64,000 nucleotides of DNA from Gallionella sp. (lineage in GTDB: Bacteria > Pseudomonadota > Gammaproteobacteria > Burkholderiales > Gallionellaceae). The notes beneath the pieces were generated by a model that searched no databases, was not told where the DNA came from, and worked only from the letters and a program-made list of their open reading frames with translations. The stretch's first letter is position 1. The number at the start of each line of letters is the position of its first letter. Below are positions 7,474-17,233 of the stretch, in pieces. The DNA lies in NCBI GenBank assembly GCA_030653355.1, contig JAURZN010000095.1:34899-98898 (forward strand), in the 5' to 3' direction. The translations under genes and the position numbers were made by a program.

Positions 7474-10203
7474 ATGGCAACCACCATCGGCACCCTCGAA
7501 ATCGAGATGGCCGCGAATATCGCGCGCCTGTCTGCCGATCTCGGGGCCGCACGCAATGAAGTCAACCGCACCATGGGTGAGATTCAGCGTTCGGTATCCA
7601 GCATGCAGGATGGCATCCAGTCCGGCATGAACGGTGTCACGGCAGCGTTTGGCAAGGTCAATGTTGCCATCGCAGCCATCACCACGGCACTGGCCGGAGG
7701 TGCTGCCTTCAAGAGTGCTGTGGAAGAAACGGTCAACATGACCAAGGAAGCCAATGCGCTGGGTAAGTCACTCGGTATTTCGGCGACCGAAGCATCCATC
7801 CTCAACATCGCACTGGGCGACATCTACCAGTCCAGCGACACCATGCTGGCCGCAAACAAGGCGATGACGAAACAACTGGTCAGCAACGAGGACGCGTTCA
7901 AGTCCTTGGGCGTTGCCACCCGCGATCAGAACGGTCACTACCGCAACAGCCTGGACATCATGCTGGACGTGAACGGGCGGCTGCTCGCCTTCCGCGAAGG
8001 CACGGATCGCAACATCGAAGGCATGAAGGTCTACGGCAAGGCGTGGGGTGAAGTTCAGGGCATCCTGAAACTCAACACCGAGTTGATGGAAGCCTCGCGC
8101 ACCAAGGCGCGTGAATTGGGGTTGGCCGTCGGCGCAGAAAACGTCGAAGCCACGGCACGCTATCGCGCCGCCATGAATGACGTGGGCGATGTGATCTCGG
8201 CTGTCCGCAAAACCATCGGTGATGCGATGCTGCCGCGCCTGACTGAAACCGCCAACTGGTTCGCCAATATCGGACCTCAGGCGGTCGAAGTCATGCGTGC
8301 CGTGATGGAAACTTTCGTATCCGTTTCCAGCAGCGTGAGTACCGTCGTTTCTGCCGCATGGAATGCAATTGCCGATGTCTTCGCCACGGTGGTCGAGGCA
8401 GTCAAAGCGGCGCTTGGCGATGGCAGTCCCTCGATCTCCGGCATGCAGTTGTTCAAGAACATGTGCGCCGTAGTCGAGATTGCGGTCATCGCCCTGCGCA
8501 CCGGCTTTCAGGAGTCGTTCGCCGCGATTGGTCTGGCTGTTGAGCTGGTCGTGATCGGTCTGAAGGAGTTTAGCCAGATCGCTGCCGCTGCCCTCCGTCT
8601 CGATTGGGCCGGAGTGAAGCAGGCATGGGCCGATGGTTCGGCAGCAGCTGCCGAAGCAGTGGAACGCAATGCCGCGCGTATGTCCAAGGCCGCCGCTCAG
8701 GCGCGTCAGGATATGGGTGCTGCCGTTGATCGTGCCTATGCTGACCCCAAGCAACCTACACCCACTCAGGCTAAAACCGGCGGCCAGCAATCGTCCGGCA
8801 AAACCGACTCAGGCTCAAAACCCAAGTCGCGTATCAAGGATTTTGAGGCTGGACTTGTCGAACTCAAGGCCGCACGCGATCGCGAGAATGATCTCAATCA
8901 CACATTTTTTGAATTCTCCAAGGAACAAGAACGTACCTACTGGCAGAACATTCTGCAGACCCGCAATCTGTCCAAAGAGGAGCGGATTGCCGTAGAGCGC
9001 AAACTGCTCGATGCCTCGCTGGCCGTACACAAGGAAGCAGCACAGGCCCAGCAGGAAGAGATCAAGCGCCAGATCGATGCCACCCGCGCAGGTTCGCTCG
9101 AGCGTGTTCAGCTCACCATGCAGGCCGCCGCCAAGATCGGCGAACAATACGGTCTGGAAAGTCGGGAATATCGCAAGGCGCAGGACGAGGTCCGCCGTGC
9201 CGCAATCGAACGCAGCAAGGAAATCGAAAAGCTCGAACAGATGCAGGTCGATGCCAGACGCAATGCCAGCCTGCACGGCCTTGCCATGGAACGTGACCGA
9301 TTGAGTCAGTCAAAACAACTTGGCGACATTTCCGGCGCGGAAGAACTGGCCGCCCTGCGTGATCTGGAAGAGCGCAAATACCGCATCGAGCTGAAGGCTG
9401 CGGAGGATCGTGCCGCGCTGGTTGCGGCTGACCCGATCGCATACCAGCAGGCGATGGACAAGATATCCCAGATCAAACAGCAGCATGATCTGGAAATGCA
9501 GCGCAACAGTGCGGCGATGGCACTGGAACAACGTCAGGAAGCACTGCAGATGTTCCAGCCCTTCACCAACGCTTTTGAAAAAAGCGTCAACGGCATGATT
9601 CAGGGCACGCTCACTTTCAGTCAGGCGATGCGCAACATGGCGCAATCCATCGTGCTGGAGTTCGTCAACATGGGCGTGAAGATGGTGGCGCAATGGCTGG
9701 CTGCAGAAGCGGCCAAGACACTGGCTTCCCGGACCGGCACTGCGGTGCGCAGCACACTGGAACAATCTGCCGCCGTCGCCAGCAAGTCGATCGCGGTCAC
9801 CAGTGCCAATGTGGAAATCGGTGCCAAGGCAGCCGGTGCCGCAGCGGGTGCGGCGCAATCCCAAGCCTCCATTCCGTTTGCCGGATGGGGACTGGCTGCC
9901 GCCGCGTTTGCCTCTGTCATGGCCTTGGTTCTGGGCGCGAAGAGTGTGGTCGCCTCGGCTGCTGGTGGTTTTGATATTCCGGCGGGCTTGAATCCGATGA
10001 CGCAATTGCATGAGCGCGAGATGGTGCTGCCTGCCGAGCATGCGGACACCATTCGTGGCCTGTCCGGCACGGGCGGACAACAACCCATCAACATCCAGTT
10101 GAGCACGTTCGATACCCAAGGTGTGAAGCGCTTCCTGATGGACAACGGCAACGTGATCGCCGATTCCCTGCGTGCGCAGGCCAGAAACTTCAAAACCGTC
10201 TAA
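7474..10203 (+). CDS. Phage tail tape measure protein
   Basis: 909 residues, the longest of the tail operon with the tip protein. N-terminal 'ATTIGTLEIEMAANIARLSA' and repeated coiled-coil heptads begin the protein; hydrophobic segments follow in the middle (around residues 60-75 and 270-380) and near residues 800-830 ('LAAAAFASVMALVLGAKSVV'). A Gly-rich end with 'LHEREMVLPAEHADTI' is the common C-terminal motif of lambda gpH-like proteins. Its length sets tail length, and it is ejected with DNA. Ribosome site AAGGA precedes the ATG at good spacing. Confidence 0.92.
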   Translation: MATTIGTLEIEMAANIARLSADLGAARNEVNRTMGEIQRSVSSMQDGIQSGMNGVTAAFGKVNVAIAAITTALAGGAAFKSAVEETVNMTKEANALGKSLGISATEASILNIALGDIYQSSDTMLAANKAMTKQLVSNEDAFKSLGVATRDQNGHYRNSLDIMLDVNGRLLAFREGTDRNIEGMKVYGKAWGEVQGILKLNTELMEASRTKARELGLAVGAENVEATARYRAAMNDVGDVISAVRKTIGDAMLPRLTETANWFANIGPQAVEVMRAVMETFVSVSSSVSTVVSAAWNAIADVFATVVEAVKAALGDGSPSISGMQLFKNMCAVVEIAVIALRTGFQESFAAIGLAVELVVIGLKEFSQIAAAALRLDWAGVKQAWADGSAAAAEAVERNAARMSKAAAQARQDMGAAVDRAYADPKQPTPTQAKTGGQQSSGKTDSGSKPKSRIKDFEAGLVELKAARDRENDLNHTFFEFSKEQERTYWQNILQTRNLSKEERIAVERKLLDASLAVHKEAAQAQQEEIKRQIDATRAGSLERVQLTMQAAAKIGEQYGLESREYRKAQDEVRRAAIERSKEIEKLEQMQVDARRNASLHGLAMERDRLSQSKQLGDISGAEELAALRDLEERKYRIELKAAEDRAALVAADPIAYQQAMDKISQIKQQHDLEMQRNSAAMALEQRQEALQMFQPFTNAFEKSVNGMIQGTLTFSQAMRNMAQSIVLEFVNMGVKMVAQWLAAEAAKTLASRTGTAVRSTLEQSAAVASKSIAVTSANVEIGAKAAGAAAGAAQSQASIPFAGWGLAAAAFASVMALVLGAKSVVASAAGGFDIPAGLNPMTQLHEREMVLPAEHADTIRGLSGTGGQQPINIQLSTFDTQGVKRFLMDNGNVIADSLRAQARNFKTV

Positions 10204-10205
10204 TC

Positions 10206-10811
10206 ATGAGCAATCAGGTTTTTCCAACGCTACCGGGGCTGACCTGGAATGTGGTACGCGCCCCCCAGTGGGCGACCCGCATCCAGAAGGCCGTTTCCGG
10301 CAAGGAGTTCCGCAGCGCATGGATGTCGGCACCGATCTACACTTTTCGGTTGTCCTATGAGGTGCTGCGGGAAGCGGCAAGCTTCCAGGAAATTCAGCAA
10401 CTGGTCGCATTCTTCAACAACGTGCGTGGCTCGTTCGACTCGTTCCTGTATTCAGATCCGAACGACAACAGCATTACCGCGCAAAACTTCGGTACCGGCA
10501 ACGGCGTGCAAACCGCCTTCCAGTTGATGCGCAGCTATGGCGGCAACCTGGAAGCGGTCGGCCAATTGAACGGCACACCTTCGCTCTACCTCAACGGGGT
10601 GTTGCAAGCCGCAGGTTTTGCGATCGGCAGTACCGGACTAGTGACTTTCACCACGGCACCCGTGGCAGGTAGCGCACTGACCTGGAGCGGCAGCTACTAC
10701 TACCGCTGTCGTTTCCTGCAGGACACGCTGGAATTCAACGAATTCATGAACAGCCTGTGGGAAGCCAAAAAGGTCGAGTTCATCGGCTCCCTCACGCCCA
10801 ACCGCATCTGA
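10206..10811 (+). CDS. Phage tail protein, DUF2460 family
   Basis: 201 residues, two bases after the tape measure stop. 'FPTLPGLTWNVVRAPQWATR' at the N-terminus, 'FFNNVRGSFDSFLYSDPNDN' in the middle and 'FLQDTLEFNEFMNSLWEAKK' at the end identify DUF2460. Proteins of this family form the distal tail ring and lie beside DUF2163 and NlpC/P60 genes in lambdoid-like and gene-transfer-agent tails, as here. Confidence 0.9.
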   Translation: MSNQVFPTLPGLTWNVVRAPQWATRIQKAVSGKEFRSAWMSAPIYTFRLSYEVLREAASFQEIQQLVAFFNNVRGSFDSFLYSDPNDNSITAQNFGTGNGVQTAFQLMRSYGGNLEAVGQLNGTPSLYLNGVLQAAGFAIGSTGLVTFTTAPVAGSALTWSGSYYYRCRFLQDTLEFNEFMNSLWEAKKVEFIGSLTPNRI

Positions 10812-10812
10812 T

Positions 10813-11667
10813 ATGAAGACTGCCTCTGCCAATCTGCTCGCCATGCTCAATGGCACGGAAAATGCGCTGGTCATGGCCGATTGCTACACGCTGACGCTGT
10901 TGGGTGGTCAGGTGTTGCGCTATACCGACTTCGATCTGGACCTGATGCTGAGCGGCGCACTATATATAAGTAGCGGCATCAAATTCAAGCGCAGCCGGAT
11001 TCGTTGGATTGCCGGACTGGAAGTCGACACGCTGGACCTGACGCTTTATGCAAATCCGACCGATACGGTGAACGGCGTGCCTTTCCTGCGCCAGGTCAAG
11101 GGCGGCATTCTGGATGGTGCGACCATACGTCTCGATCGTGCTTACATGATTATCGGCAGCACAGCAGCAGAAGGCTTGCAGCTATTTTCTGGGCGAGTCG
11201 CGGAAGTGCAGACCGGCAGGACGGAAGCACGCCTCAAAGTCAAAAGCTGGCTCGAACTACTCAATGTCAAAATGCCGCGCAACCAGTATCAGGCCGGATG
11301 CGGCAATACTCTGTTCGATGGCATGTGCGGTTTGTCCAAGGCAGCACTCGCCGTCGCAGGAACGGTCAGTGGCACATCGACGGCGACATGGTTTCCGTCT
11401 GCCTTGGCGCAAGCGGCAAGCTGGTTCGATCTGGGTACGGTGACCTTCACCAGTGGCGCGAACAGCGGAATCTCCCGCACCGTACGTGCGTTTGCGGGTG
11501 GAGCCTTTGCCTTCAACCTGCCGTGGCCGAATATGCCGCAACTGGGTGATGCCTTCACGGCTTACCCCGGCTGCGACAAACAGCTTGCAACCTGCACCAG
11601 CAAATTTGCCAACGCGCCGAAATTCCGGGGCGAACCGTTTATCCCTATCCCTGAAACCGCGTACTGA
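10813..11667 (+). CDS. Phage tail protein, DUF2163 / BR0599 type
   Basis: 284 residues. The central part 'IRWIAGLEVDTLDLTLYANP' and the Cys-bearing C-terminal part (YQAGCGNTLFDGMCGL and 'YPGCDKQLATCTSKFANAPK', then FRGEPFIP) are diagnostic for the DUF2163/BR0599 tail family. The four Cys in the second half probably bind an iron-sulfur cluster or metal as in lambda gpL-like proteins. It belongs to the tail-tip hub complex. ATG begins one base after the DUF2460 stop. Confidence 0.9.
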   Translation: MKTASANLLAMLNGTENALVMADCYTLTLLGGQVLRYTDFDLDLMLSGALYISSGIKFKRSRIRWIAGLEVDTLDLTLYANPTDTVNGVPFLRQVKGGILDGATIRLDRAYMIIGSTAAEGLQLFSGRVAEVQTGRTEARLKVKSWLELLNVKMPRNQYQAGCGNTLFDGMCGLSKAALAVAGTVSGTSTATWFPSALAQAASWFDLGTVTFTSGANSGISRTVRAFAGGAFAFNLPWPNMPQLGDAFTAYPGCDKQLATCTSKFANAPKFRGEPFIPIPETAY

Positions 11668-11669
11668 TC

Positions 11670-12104
11670 ATGACCGAAGCTCAACAACGAACTGCGCTGG
11701 TGGAAGCAGCGCGCAGCTGGCTCAACACGCCCTACCACCACAAAGCACGGGTCAAGGGTGCCGGTGTGGATTGCGCGCAACTCCTGATTGGCGTGTACGC
11801 CGAGGCGGGGCTGATAGAAGCCTTCGACACCGGTGACTATCCGCCGGACTGGATGCTGCACCGCGAGGAAGAACGCTTTTTGGCATGGGTCGAGCGCTAT
11901 CTGGTGGAAGTGGAATCACCCAAACCGGGGGATGTAGCGATCTGGCGTTTCGGTCGGTCGTTCTCGCACGGAGCCATCGTCGTGGAGTGGCCGCAGTTCA
12001 TCCACGCCTATCGGGTGGCCGGATGTGTCTGCCTCGGGCAACTCGATCAGGATGTCGACCTGATGCGGCGATCCATCAAGTTTTACAGTTTTTTTCAGGG
12101 ATAA
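11670..12104 (+). CDS. NlpC/P60-type tail peptidase
   Basis: 144 residues. The catalytic Cys is in GVDCAQLLIGVYAEAGL and the His in FSHGAIVVEW; 'WLNTPYHHKARVKG' precedes the Cys as usual. These small NlpC/P60 enzymes are tail-tip components that cleave the peptide cross-links of murein during DNA entry. The gene sits between DUF2163 and the tip protein, and the start follows the preceding stop by two bases. Confidence 0.9.
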   Translation: MTEAQQRTALVEAARSWLNTPYHHKARVKGAGVDCAQLLIGVYAEAGLIEAFDTGDYPPDWMLHREEERFLAWVERYLVEVESPKPGDVAIWRFGRSFSHGAIVVEWPQFIHAYRVAGCVCLGQLDQDVDLMRRSIKFYSFFQG

Positions 12105-12107
12105 AAA

Positions 12108-15100
12108 ATGGGTGGTTTGTTTGGCGGTGGCGGCAGTGCTCCCAGTGCGCCAGCCCCGCAACGTCTGTCTGGCGTGCGCATGCAAAGCTCGACCTTCGGG
12201 CTGCCCAAGCAGATCGTCTATGGTCGGCATCGCATCACCGGCAACATCCTCTGGTACGGTGATTTCGTGGCCACCGCACAGACCTCGCAAGCGGCCTCCG
12301 GTGGCAAGGGCGGCGGTGGTGGCGGAGGCGGAAGTCCGCAGGTGACCGGCTATCAGTACAGCGCCTCGGTTGCCATCGGCCTGTGTGAAGGTGCCGTCGG
12401 CGGCATCGTCAGCATATGGGAAGGTAAAAAACAGGTCAACGGCATACAGGGTTCACCCACGACCAACAATTTCAAAGGGCTGCTCGCAGGTGGTGGTCAG
12501 GCCAAATTCACCGGCGTGCCGGGACAATCACCTTGGGCATATCTGTCCTCGCGCTATCCGGCACAGGCATTAAATTATCCGGGGCTGGCCTACATTGCCG
12601 CCACCAAGGTTGATCTGGGCACCAACGCGCAACTACCCAACTACTCCTTTGAGATGCAGGGCATGGCGCAATACTCCGCAGCCATCGTCGATGCCAATCC
12701 CCGTGATCTCATTTATGACTTTCTGACCAACGCCAAGCACGGTGCGCTGTTTCCGTCGGTGCAGGTCGGCGATACGGCGCAGTTCTCCAATTACTGTGTG
12801 GCCAACGGCATCTTCATCAGTGCCGTGGTGGATGCGCAGAAATCGGCTGCCGAATGGATATTGCAGTGGCTCAAGTGCTGCAATTCCACCGTGGTCTACT
12901 CGGACGGGCTACTCAAGTTCGTTCCCTATGGCGACGAGGTGGTGACCGGTAATGGCGTGACCTACACACCTGCCATCGCCCCGATTTACGACCTGGACGA
13001 TGATGCATTCATTGCAGATACCGGCAGCGATCCGGTGACCGTGGTGCGCAAGGCGCAATCGGACACGCCCAATTCGATCAAGGTCGAGTTTGCAAACCGG
13101 GGAAATTTTTACAACCCGGAACTCGCAGAAGCGCTCGATCAGTCCAACATCGAAGCCTACGGCTTGCGTCCTGCCTCACCCGAAAAACTATCGGAAATCT
13201 GCAATGCCAGCATCGCGCGGCATGTCGCGCAACTGATTCTGCAGCGCGGCCTGTACATCCGCAACCATTACGAATTCCGCCTGCCGTGGAAATACGCGCT
13301 GCTGGAACCGATGGATGTGGTGACGCTCACCGATAGTGCCTTGGGACTGAACCGTGAACCGGTGCGTATCGTGAGCATCGAGGAAGACGAGTTCGGCTTG
13401 CTGACTGTGAGTGCCGAAGAGTTGCCGGTCGGTGTGGCTGCTGCCGCCCGATACGCGCAACAGGCAGGCAGCGGGTTTGCCGCCAACTACAACGTCGATC
13501 CGGGCAATGTTAATGCGCCAGTGATTTTTGAAGCGCCGGATCTGCTCACCGCAGGCACCGGACTAGAGGTCTGGATTGCCGCATCGGGTGGTGCCAACTG
13601 GGGCGGCTGCGAAGTGTGGGTGTCGCGCGACAACGCCACTTATCAGAAGGTCGGCGAGATTCATGGCGCGTCACGTCACGGCGTACTGACGGCGGCCATA
13701 GCTAGCAGCAATGATCCTGACCGAACCAACATACTGGCCGTGGATATATCGCTATCCGGTGGACAACTGACCGGCGGCACACAGGCGGATGCCGATGCAC
13801 TGAATACGCTGTGCTACGTCGATGGCGAACTGATCGCGTACCAGACGGCTACCCTGACCGGTACTGGCAAATACACGCTTGGTACCTATCTGCGACGCGG
13901 AGCCTATGGCACGACCATCAGGGCACACAACAAGGGTGGGCTGTTCGCACGACTGGATCAGGCGATCTTTGGTTACCCGTTCACCGCCGACATGATCGGG
14001 TTGCCGCTCTATATCAAGCTGCTGTCCTTCAACCAGTTTGGTAGTGCGAGGCAGTCGCTCGACATGGTGCAGCCTGTCACCTACAACGTGACCGGCATCG
14101 CATTGAAGTCCCCGCTGCCGAATGTTGCAGGGCTGTCGAATGCCTACCGGAACGGACAAACCTTGCTGTCATGGCAACCGGTAACGGATTTCCGCAGTGT
14201 CGATTATGAGGTACGACTGGGCGTCAACTGGCAAACCGCAATCGTGCAGGGTCGCACGCCATTGCATGAGTTCGTGGTGGCCCAATCCGGCACCTATTGG
14301 GTGGCGGCACATTTCAGTAATGCCAGTGGTGTGACAGCCTATTCGGCTACAGCGCAATCCATCACCATCGGTGGCGGCGTGTTGCCCGCAAACATTGTGG
14401 CCAGCGTGGACGAAGCGGTAACCGGATGGCGTGGTAGTTGCACCACCCCAGCTTTTCGCGATCCTGTAGAAAATGCCGTAAAACTCGGTGGTTCGGCCCT
14501 GTTCTCTGGCATTCCGCTGATCTCTGCTGCCAACACTGTGGAGTATTACGGCGGCATCGCCACCGGTGGTTACTACCAGATCCCGGTTTCACACGAGATC
14601 GACATCGGTACCGCACAAACCTGCAACGTGTCGGTCAGTGTGCAAGCAGCATCCGATACGCCGTTTGGTTCGGTGGCGGCAATCCCGGTGTTCTCCGCGC
14701 AGGCCAGTGTGGCGGGCAATTTCTCGGGTAAATCGAGTCTGGCTATCGAGATCGATACCGCACCCAACACACTGGTCTGGCAAGGCTGGCGACCGTTCGT
14801 GCCGGGACAGTATGTCGCGCGCCGTTTCCGTTTCAGGGTGAAGCTCGACAGCAACGATCCCTCGGTGTCGACGATTCTGTCTGGCATGAGCTTCACGGTG
14901 GACATGCCGGATCGGGTGGATACCGGCACGGCATTGGCCGTACCGGCAGCAGGTAAGGCGATCGTGTTCGCCACGCCGTTCCAGATCTTACCCAACGTGC
15001 AGATCACCATCCTCAACCCCAGTGCCGGAGACGTCATCGCCTTTCCGGCACAACCCACCACGACCGGCTTTACCGTGCAAATCACCAATGCTGGGGTCGG

Positions 15101-15140
15101 CATGGCACGCAACATCAATTGGCTCGCCAAGGGCTACTAA
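12108..15140 (+). CDS. Tail-tip / host-specificity protein (gpJ-like)
   Basis: 1010 residues. The N-terminus has a Gly-rich segment ('GGLFGGGGSAPSAPAPQRLS') and 'FGLPKQIVYGRHRITGNILW', followed by a long Gly stretch near residue 70, as in central tail-fibre hub proteins of DUF2163-containing phages. The middle contains hub-like segments such as 'NSIKVEFANRGNFYNPELAE' and fibronectin-like beta segments after residue 650. The C-terminal 250 residues are Thr/Ser/Val-rich and likely contact the receptor. Ribosome site AGGGAT precedes ATG. Confidence 0.88.
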   Translation: MGGLFGGGGSAPSAPAPQRLSGVRMQSSTFGLPKQIVYGRHRITGNILWYGDFVATAQTSQAASGGKGGGGGGGGSPQVTGYQYSASVAIGLCEGAVGGIVSIWEGKKQVNGIQGSPTTNNFKGLLAGGGQAKFTGVPGQSPWAYLSSRYPAQALNYPGLAYIAATKVDLGTNAQLPNYSFEMQGMAQYSAAIVDANPRDLIYDFLTNAKHGALFPSVQVGDTAQFSNYCVANGIFISAVVDAQKSAAEWILQWLKCCNSTVVYSDGLLKFVPYGDEVVTGNGVTYTPAIAPIYDLDDDAFIADTGSDPVTVVRKAQSDTPNSIKVEFANRGNFYNPELAEALDQSNIEAYGLRPASPEKLSEICNASIARHVAQLILQRGLYIRNHYEFRLPWKYALLEPMDVVTLTDSALGLNREPVRIVSIEEDEFGLLTVSAEELPVGVAAAARYAQQAGSGFAANYNVDPGNVNAPVIFEAPDLLTAGTGLEVWIAASGGANWGGCEVWVSRDNATYQKVGEIHGASRHGVLTAAIASSNDPDRTNILAVDISLSGGQLTGGTQADADALNTLCYVDGELIAYQTATLTGTGKYTLGTYLRRGAYGTTIRAHNKGGLFARLDQAIFGYPFTADMIGLPLYIKLLSFNQFGSARQSLDMVQPVTYNVTGIALKSPLPNVAGLSNAYRNGQTLLSWQPVTDFRSVDYEVRLGVNWQTAIVQGRTPLHEFVVAQSGTYWVAAHFSNASGVTAYSATAQSITIGGGVLPANIVASVDEAVTGWRGSCTTPAFRDPVENAVKLGGSALFSGIPLISAANTVEYYGGIATGGYYQIPVSHEIDIGTAQTCNVSVSVQAASDTPFGSVAAIPVFSAQASVAGNFSGKSSLAIEIDTAPNTLVWQGWRPFVPGQYVARRFRFRVKLDSNDPSVSTILSGMSFTVDMPDRVDTGTALAVPAAGKAIVFATPFQILPNVQITILNPSAGDVIAFPAQPTTTGFTVQITNAGVGMARNINWLAKGY

Positions 15141-15154
15141 CTCCAGGAGTTCTC

Positions 15155-16096
15155 ATGTCTCAAAACTCACTCGTCGTGGCCGATGGCACCGGCGCGCAGG
15201 TGCTCGCCGCAATGAACAATGCGCTGGATACACTGCGCACGCAGTTTTCTGGTCCGACGCCACCCGGCACACCCTTGCCGTATCAGGTCTGGGCAGATAC
15301 CACCACCGGTGTGCTGAAGGTCCGTGATGCGGCCAATACCGTCTGGATTCCAGTTCAGCCCCTGAGTGGTCTCGGTTACAACGTCACCAAGACACTGGCG
15401 GGCGGCACCTACACGCTGACCGAGTTTGAGGCACTGGCCTCCAGCTTCGAGTTCAACGGCGCGCTGACCTCAAACCTGGTCATCGTGGTGCCGAACAACA
15501 TGCCGGTGTTCGCCGTGGAAAATCTGACCACCGGTGCCTTAACGGTGACGATCAAGACCGCAGCTGGCACAGGACAAGCCATCGGTCAGGGCGAAATATC
15601 GATGTTGTATTGCAACGGCGTGAACTGCGAGTTCATCTCGGATACGCAGGGAACTGCGCCGCAGCGCCCCATTCTCTCCTTGCTGCGCACAACCGCACTG
15701 GCACTGACGGCCAATGTGTGGAACACCGTCGTGTTTCCGATTCCGTCGGTGCAGGGAGCGAACGGCGGCATGGTGCAGGACGTAACGACCGGTGGCGCGG
15801 TCATCTCGCAAACTGGCTGGTACCGAATCACCGGACAGGCGACCTTTACTGTCAGCCCCGCGCTACATATGGCGGTCGCGATCATGCTCAATCGTGCAAT
15901 CGCATGGTACGGCGGTGCGGCTACCACGACAGCAGGCTGGTACAGCTCGCCGGTCGTGGATTACATCGCGTACATCGCTGCCGGAACCATTGTCGATCTG
16001 GCCGTGATCCCGTGGGGAGCTACTGCCACCCTGCAGGCATGGGGTGCAACCTACGGCCCCGGTGCCTCACAACTCAAAGTCGTTCGCATCGCCTAA
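15155..16096 (+). CDS. Phage tail fibre / appendage protein
   Basis: 313 residues from the ATG at 15155, which follows CCAGGAGTTCTC; the longer frame from 15119 lacks such a site. 'YQVWADTTTGVLKVRDAANT' resembles the short repeats at the base of phage fibres. The rest is Thr/Ala/Val-rich with a C-terminal jelly-roll-like region. No enzyme motif is visible. The function in attachment is inferred from place and composition. Confidence 0.7.
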   Translation: MSQNSLVVADGTGAQVLAAMNNALDTLRTQFSGPTPPGTPLPYQVWADTTTGVLKVRDAANTVWIPVQPLSGLGYNVTKTLAGGTYTLTEFEALASSFEFNGALTSNLVIVVPNNMPVFAVENLTTGALTVTIKTAAGTGQAIGQGEISMLYCNGVNCEFISDTQGTAPQRPILSLLRTTALALTANVWNTVVFPIPSVQGANGGMVQDVTTGGAVISQTGWYRITGQATFTVSPALHMAVAIMLNRAIAWYGGAATTTAGWYSSPVVDYIAYIAAGTIVDLAVIPWGATATLQAWGATYGPGASQLKVVRIA

Positions 16097-16106
16097 AGGA
16101 CTCCCC

Positions 16107-16475
16107 ATGAAAAATCTCGATCACAGCGCCGTGCTGCGCATCCATCCGACTGCTGTACCCAACAAGGATTTCTATGTACGCATCGTGGCCGAAGGTGGGC
16201 TGCCAGAACTGGTTTGGCTCTCACCAGACTTGCCAGAACCGTCTTTGACAGAACTGGAAACGGCCATCGCAACCGAACAGGCAGTTATCAAAGCTGCGGC
16301 CTACCTTGGTCAGCGCGCCGCAGAGTATCCGGCATTCACCGATTACATCGATGCACAGGTCAAAAAAGCATCCAGCGATCCGGCCACACAGCAAGCCGGG
16401 CTAGAGCAGGAGGCGGCGTACCTCAACGCCTGCCTGTCCATCAAACAGAAATACCCCAAAGGAGATAAATCATGA
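16107..16475 (+). CDS. Small phage protein after the fibre gene
   Basis: 122 residues from the ATG at 16107 (AAAGGACTCCCC upstream). The sequence has a beta-rich first half and a helical second half with 'AAEYPAFTDYIDAQVKKASS' and 'EAAYLNACLSIKQKYPKG'; the YPAFTDYIDA segment resembles small XkdW-like or fibre-accessory proteins of tailed phages. I would call it a possible fibre accessory protein and no more. It overlaps the next gene by four bases. Confidence 0.65.
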   Translation: MKNLDHSAVLRIHPTAVPNKDFYVRIVAEGGLPELVWLSPDLPEPSLTELETAIATEQAVIKAAAYLGQRAAEYPAFTDYIDAQVKKASSDPATQQAGLEQEAAYLNACLSIKQKYPKGDKS

Positions 16476-16777
16476 GTCACGAAATCGATGACGGAAATAT
16501 CAAGCTGCACCATCGGCAGGAAGTGGGACGCGAGCACTGGCATGTCGGCAAGGAAATCCCGCTGGCACTGATCGTGGTGATTATGACCCAGACCGCTGCC
16601 GGTATCTGGTGGCTGTCCGGTGTATCTACCAAGCTGGACAGTCTGTCCAGTCAGGTCAAGGAAATGAAAGACGAGCGCTACACCCGCAACGATGCTATGC
16701 GCGATACGGCGCTGGTCAACCAGATGCTGCACGACATGGATCGGCGCGTCACCACACTGGAGGCGAGGCACAAATGA
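16472..16777 (+). CDS. Small single-span membrane protein of the lysis region
   Basis: 101 residues. A hydrophilic, His/Glu-rich 27-residue head is followed by one membrane span ('IPLALIVVIMTQTAAGIWWL') and a C-terminal coiled coil (SSQVKEMKDERYTRNDAM to 'HDMDRRVTTLEARHK'). This build, placed directly before the endolysin, suggests a lysis accessory such as an antiholin or haemolysin XhlA-like protein. The family is not certain. Start and stop overlap both neighbours by four bases. Confidence 0.65.
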   Translation: MSHEIDDGNIKLHHRQEVGREHWHVGKEIPLALIVVIMTQTAAGIWWLSGVSTKLDSLSSQVKEMKDERYTRNDAMRDTALVNQMLHDMDRRVTTLEARHK

Positions 16778-17223
16778 TCGACAGTCGTGATTTGAATGAG
16801 CTCTCCTCCGCTGCACGCAAACGTGCGCAAGCCTTCTTCGCCGCGTGCGCGGCTGATCCGTATTTGCTTGCCAACGGCATCACTGTGATTGCCACCAGCA
16901 CCTACCGTGATTTCGAAGCACAGGATGCGATCTACGCACGGGGGCGCACCGCACCCGGCAAGGTCGTGACCAAGGCCCGCGCTGGTGACAGCTGGCACAA
17001 CTGGCGCTGTGCGTTCGATGTGTTGCCACTGCGCTGTGGCAAACCGGTGTGGGGTACGACCGGCACGGACGGCGAGGTATGGCACAAGCTTGGTGAAATT
17101 GGCGAAGCCTGTGGACTGGAATGGGCTGGACGCTGGATTGCATTCCGGGAGTTGGCGCATTTCCAGTACACCGGTGGACTGACGCTGGCCGACTTCAAGG
17201 CTGGCAAAACGATGATGGCATGA
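16774..17223 (+). CDS. Phage endolysin, M15 peptidase (VanY/L-Ala-D-Glu type)
   Basis: 149 residues from the ATG at 16774 that overlaps the upstream stop. 'TSTYRDFEAQDAIYARGRT' , 'SWHNWRCAFDVLPL' and 'GGLEW'-like 'CGLEWAGRW' with 'ELAHFQYTGG' give the zinc-binding H-x(6)-D...H-x-Q pattern of M15 peptidases. Such phage enzymes cut the L-Ala to D-Glu or D-Ala bond in murein peptides. The gene lies next to two membrane proteins, giving a complete lysis cassette. Confidence 0.88.
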   Translation: MIDSRDLNELSSAARKRAQAFFAACAADPYLLANGITVIATSTYRDFEAQDAIYARGRTAPGKVVTKARAGDSWHNWRCAFDVLPLRCGKPVWGTTGTDGEVWHKLGEIGEACGLEWAGRWIAFRELAHFQYTGGLTLADFKAGKTMMA

Positions 17224-17233
17224 GGAGATGAGC

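Noticed and set aside
7768-8790. 340-codon - strand frame opposite the tape measure gene
   Set aside because: Shadow frame; composition is rich in His/Gly/Asp as expected from the antisense of a helical protein, and no family is recognised.
9310-10119. 269-codon - strand frame opposite the tape measure C-terminus
   Set aside because: Antisense image of an Ala-rich region; no ribosome site or family.
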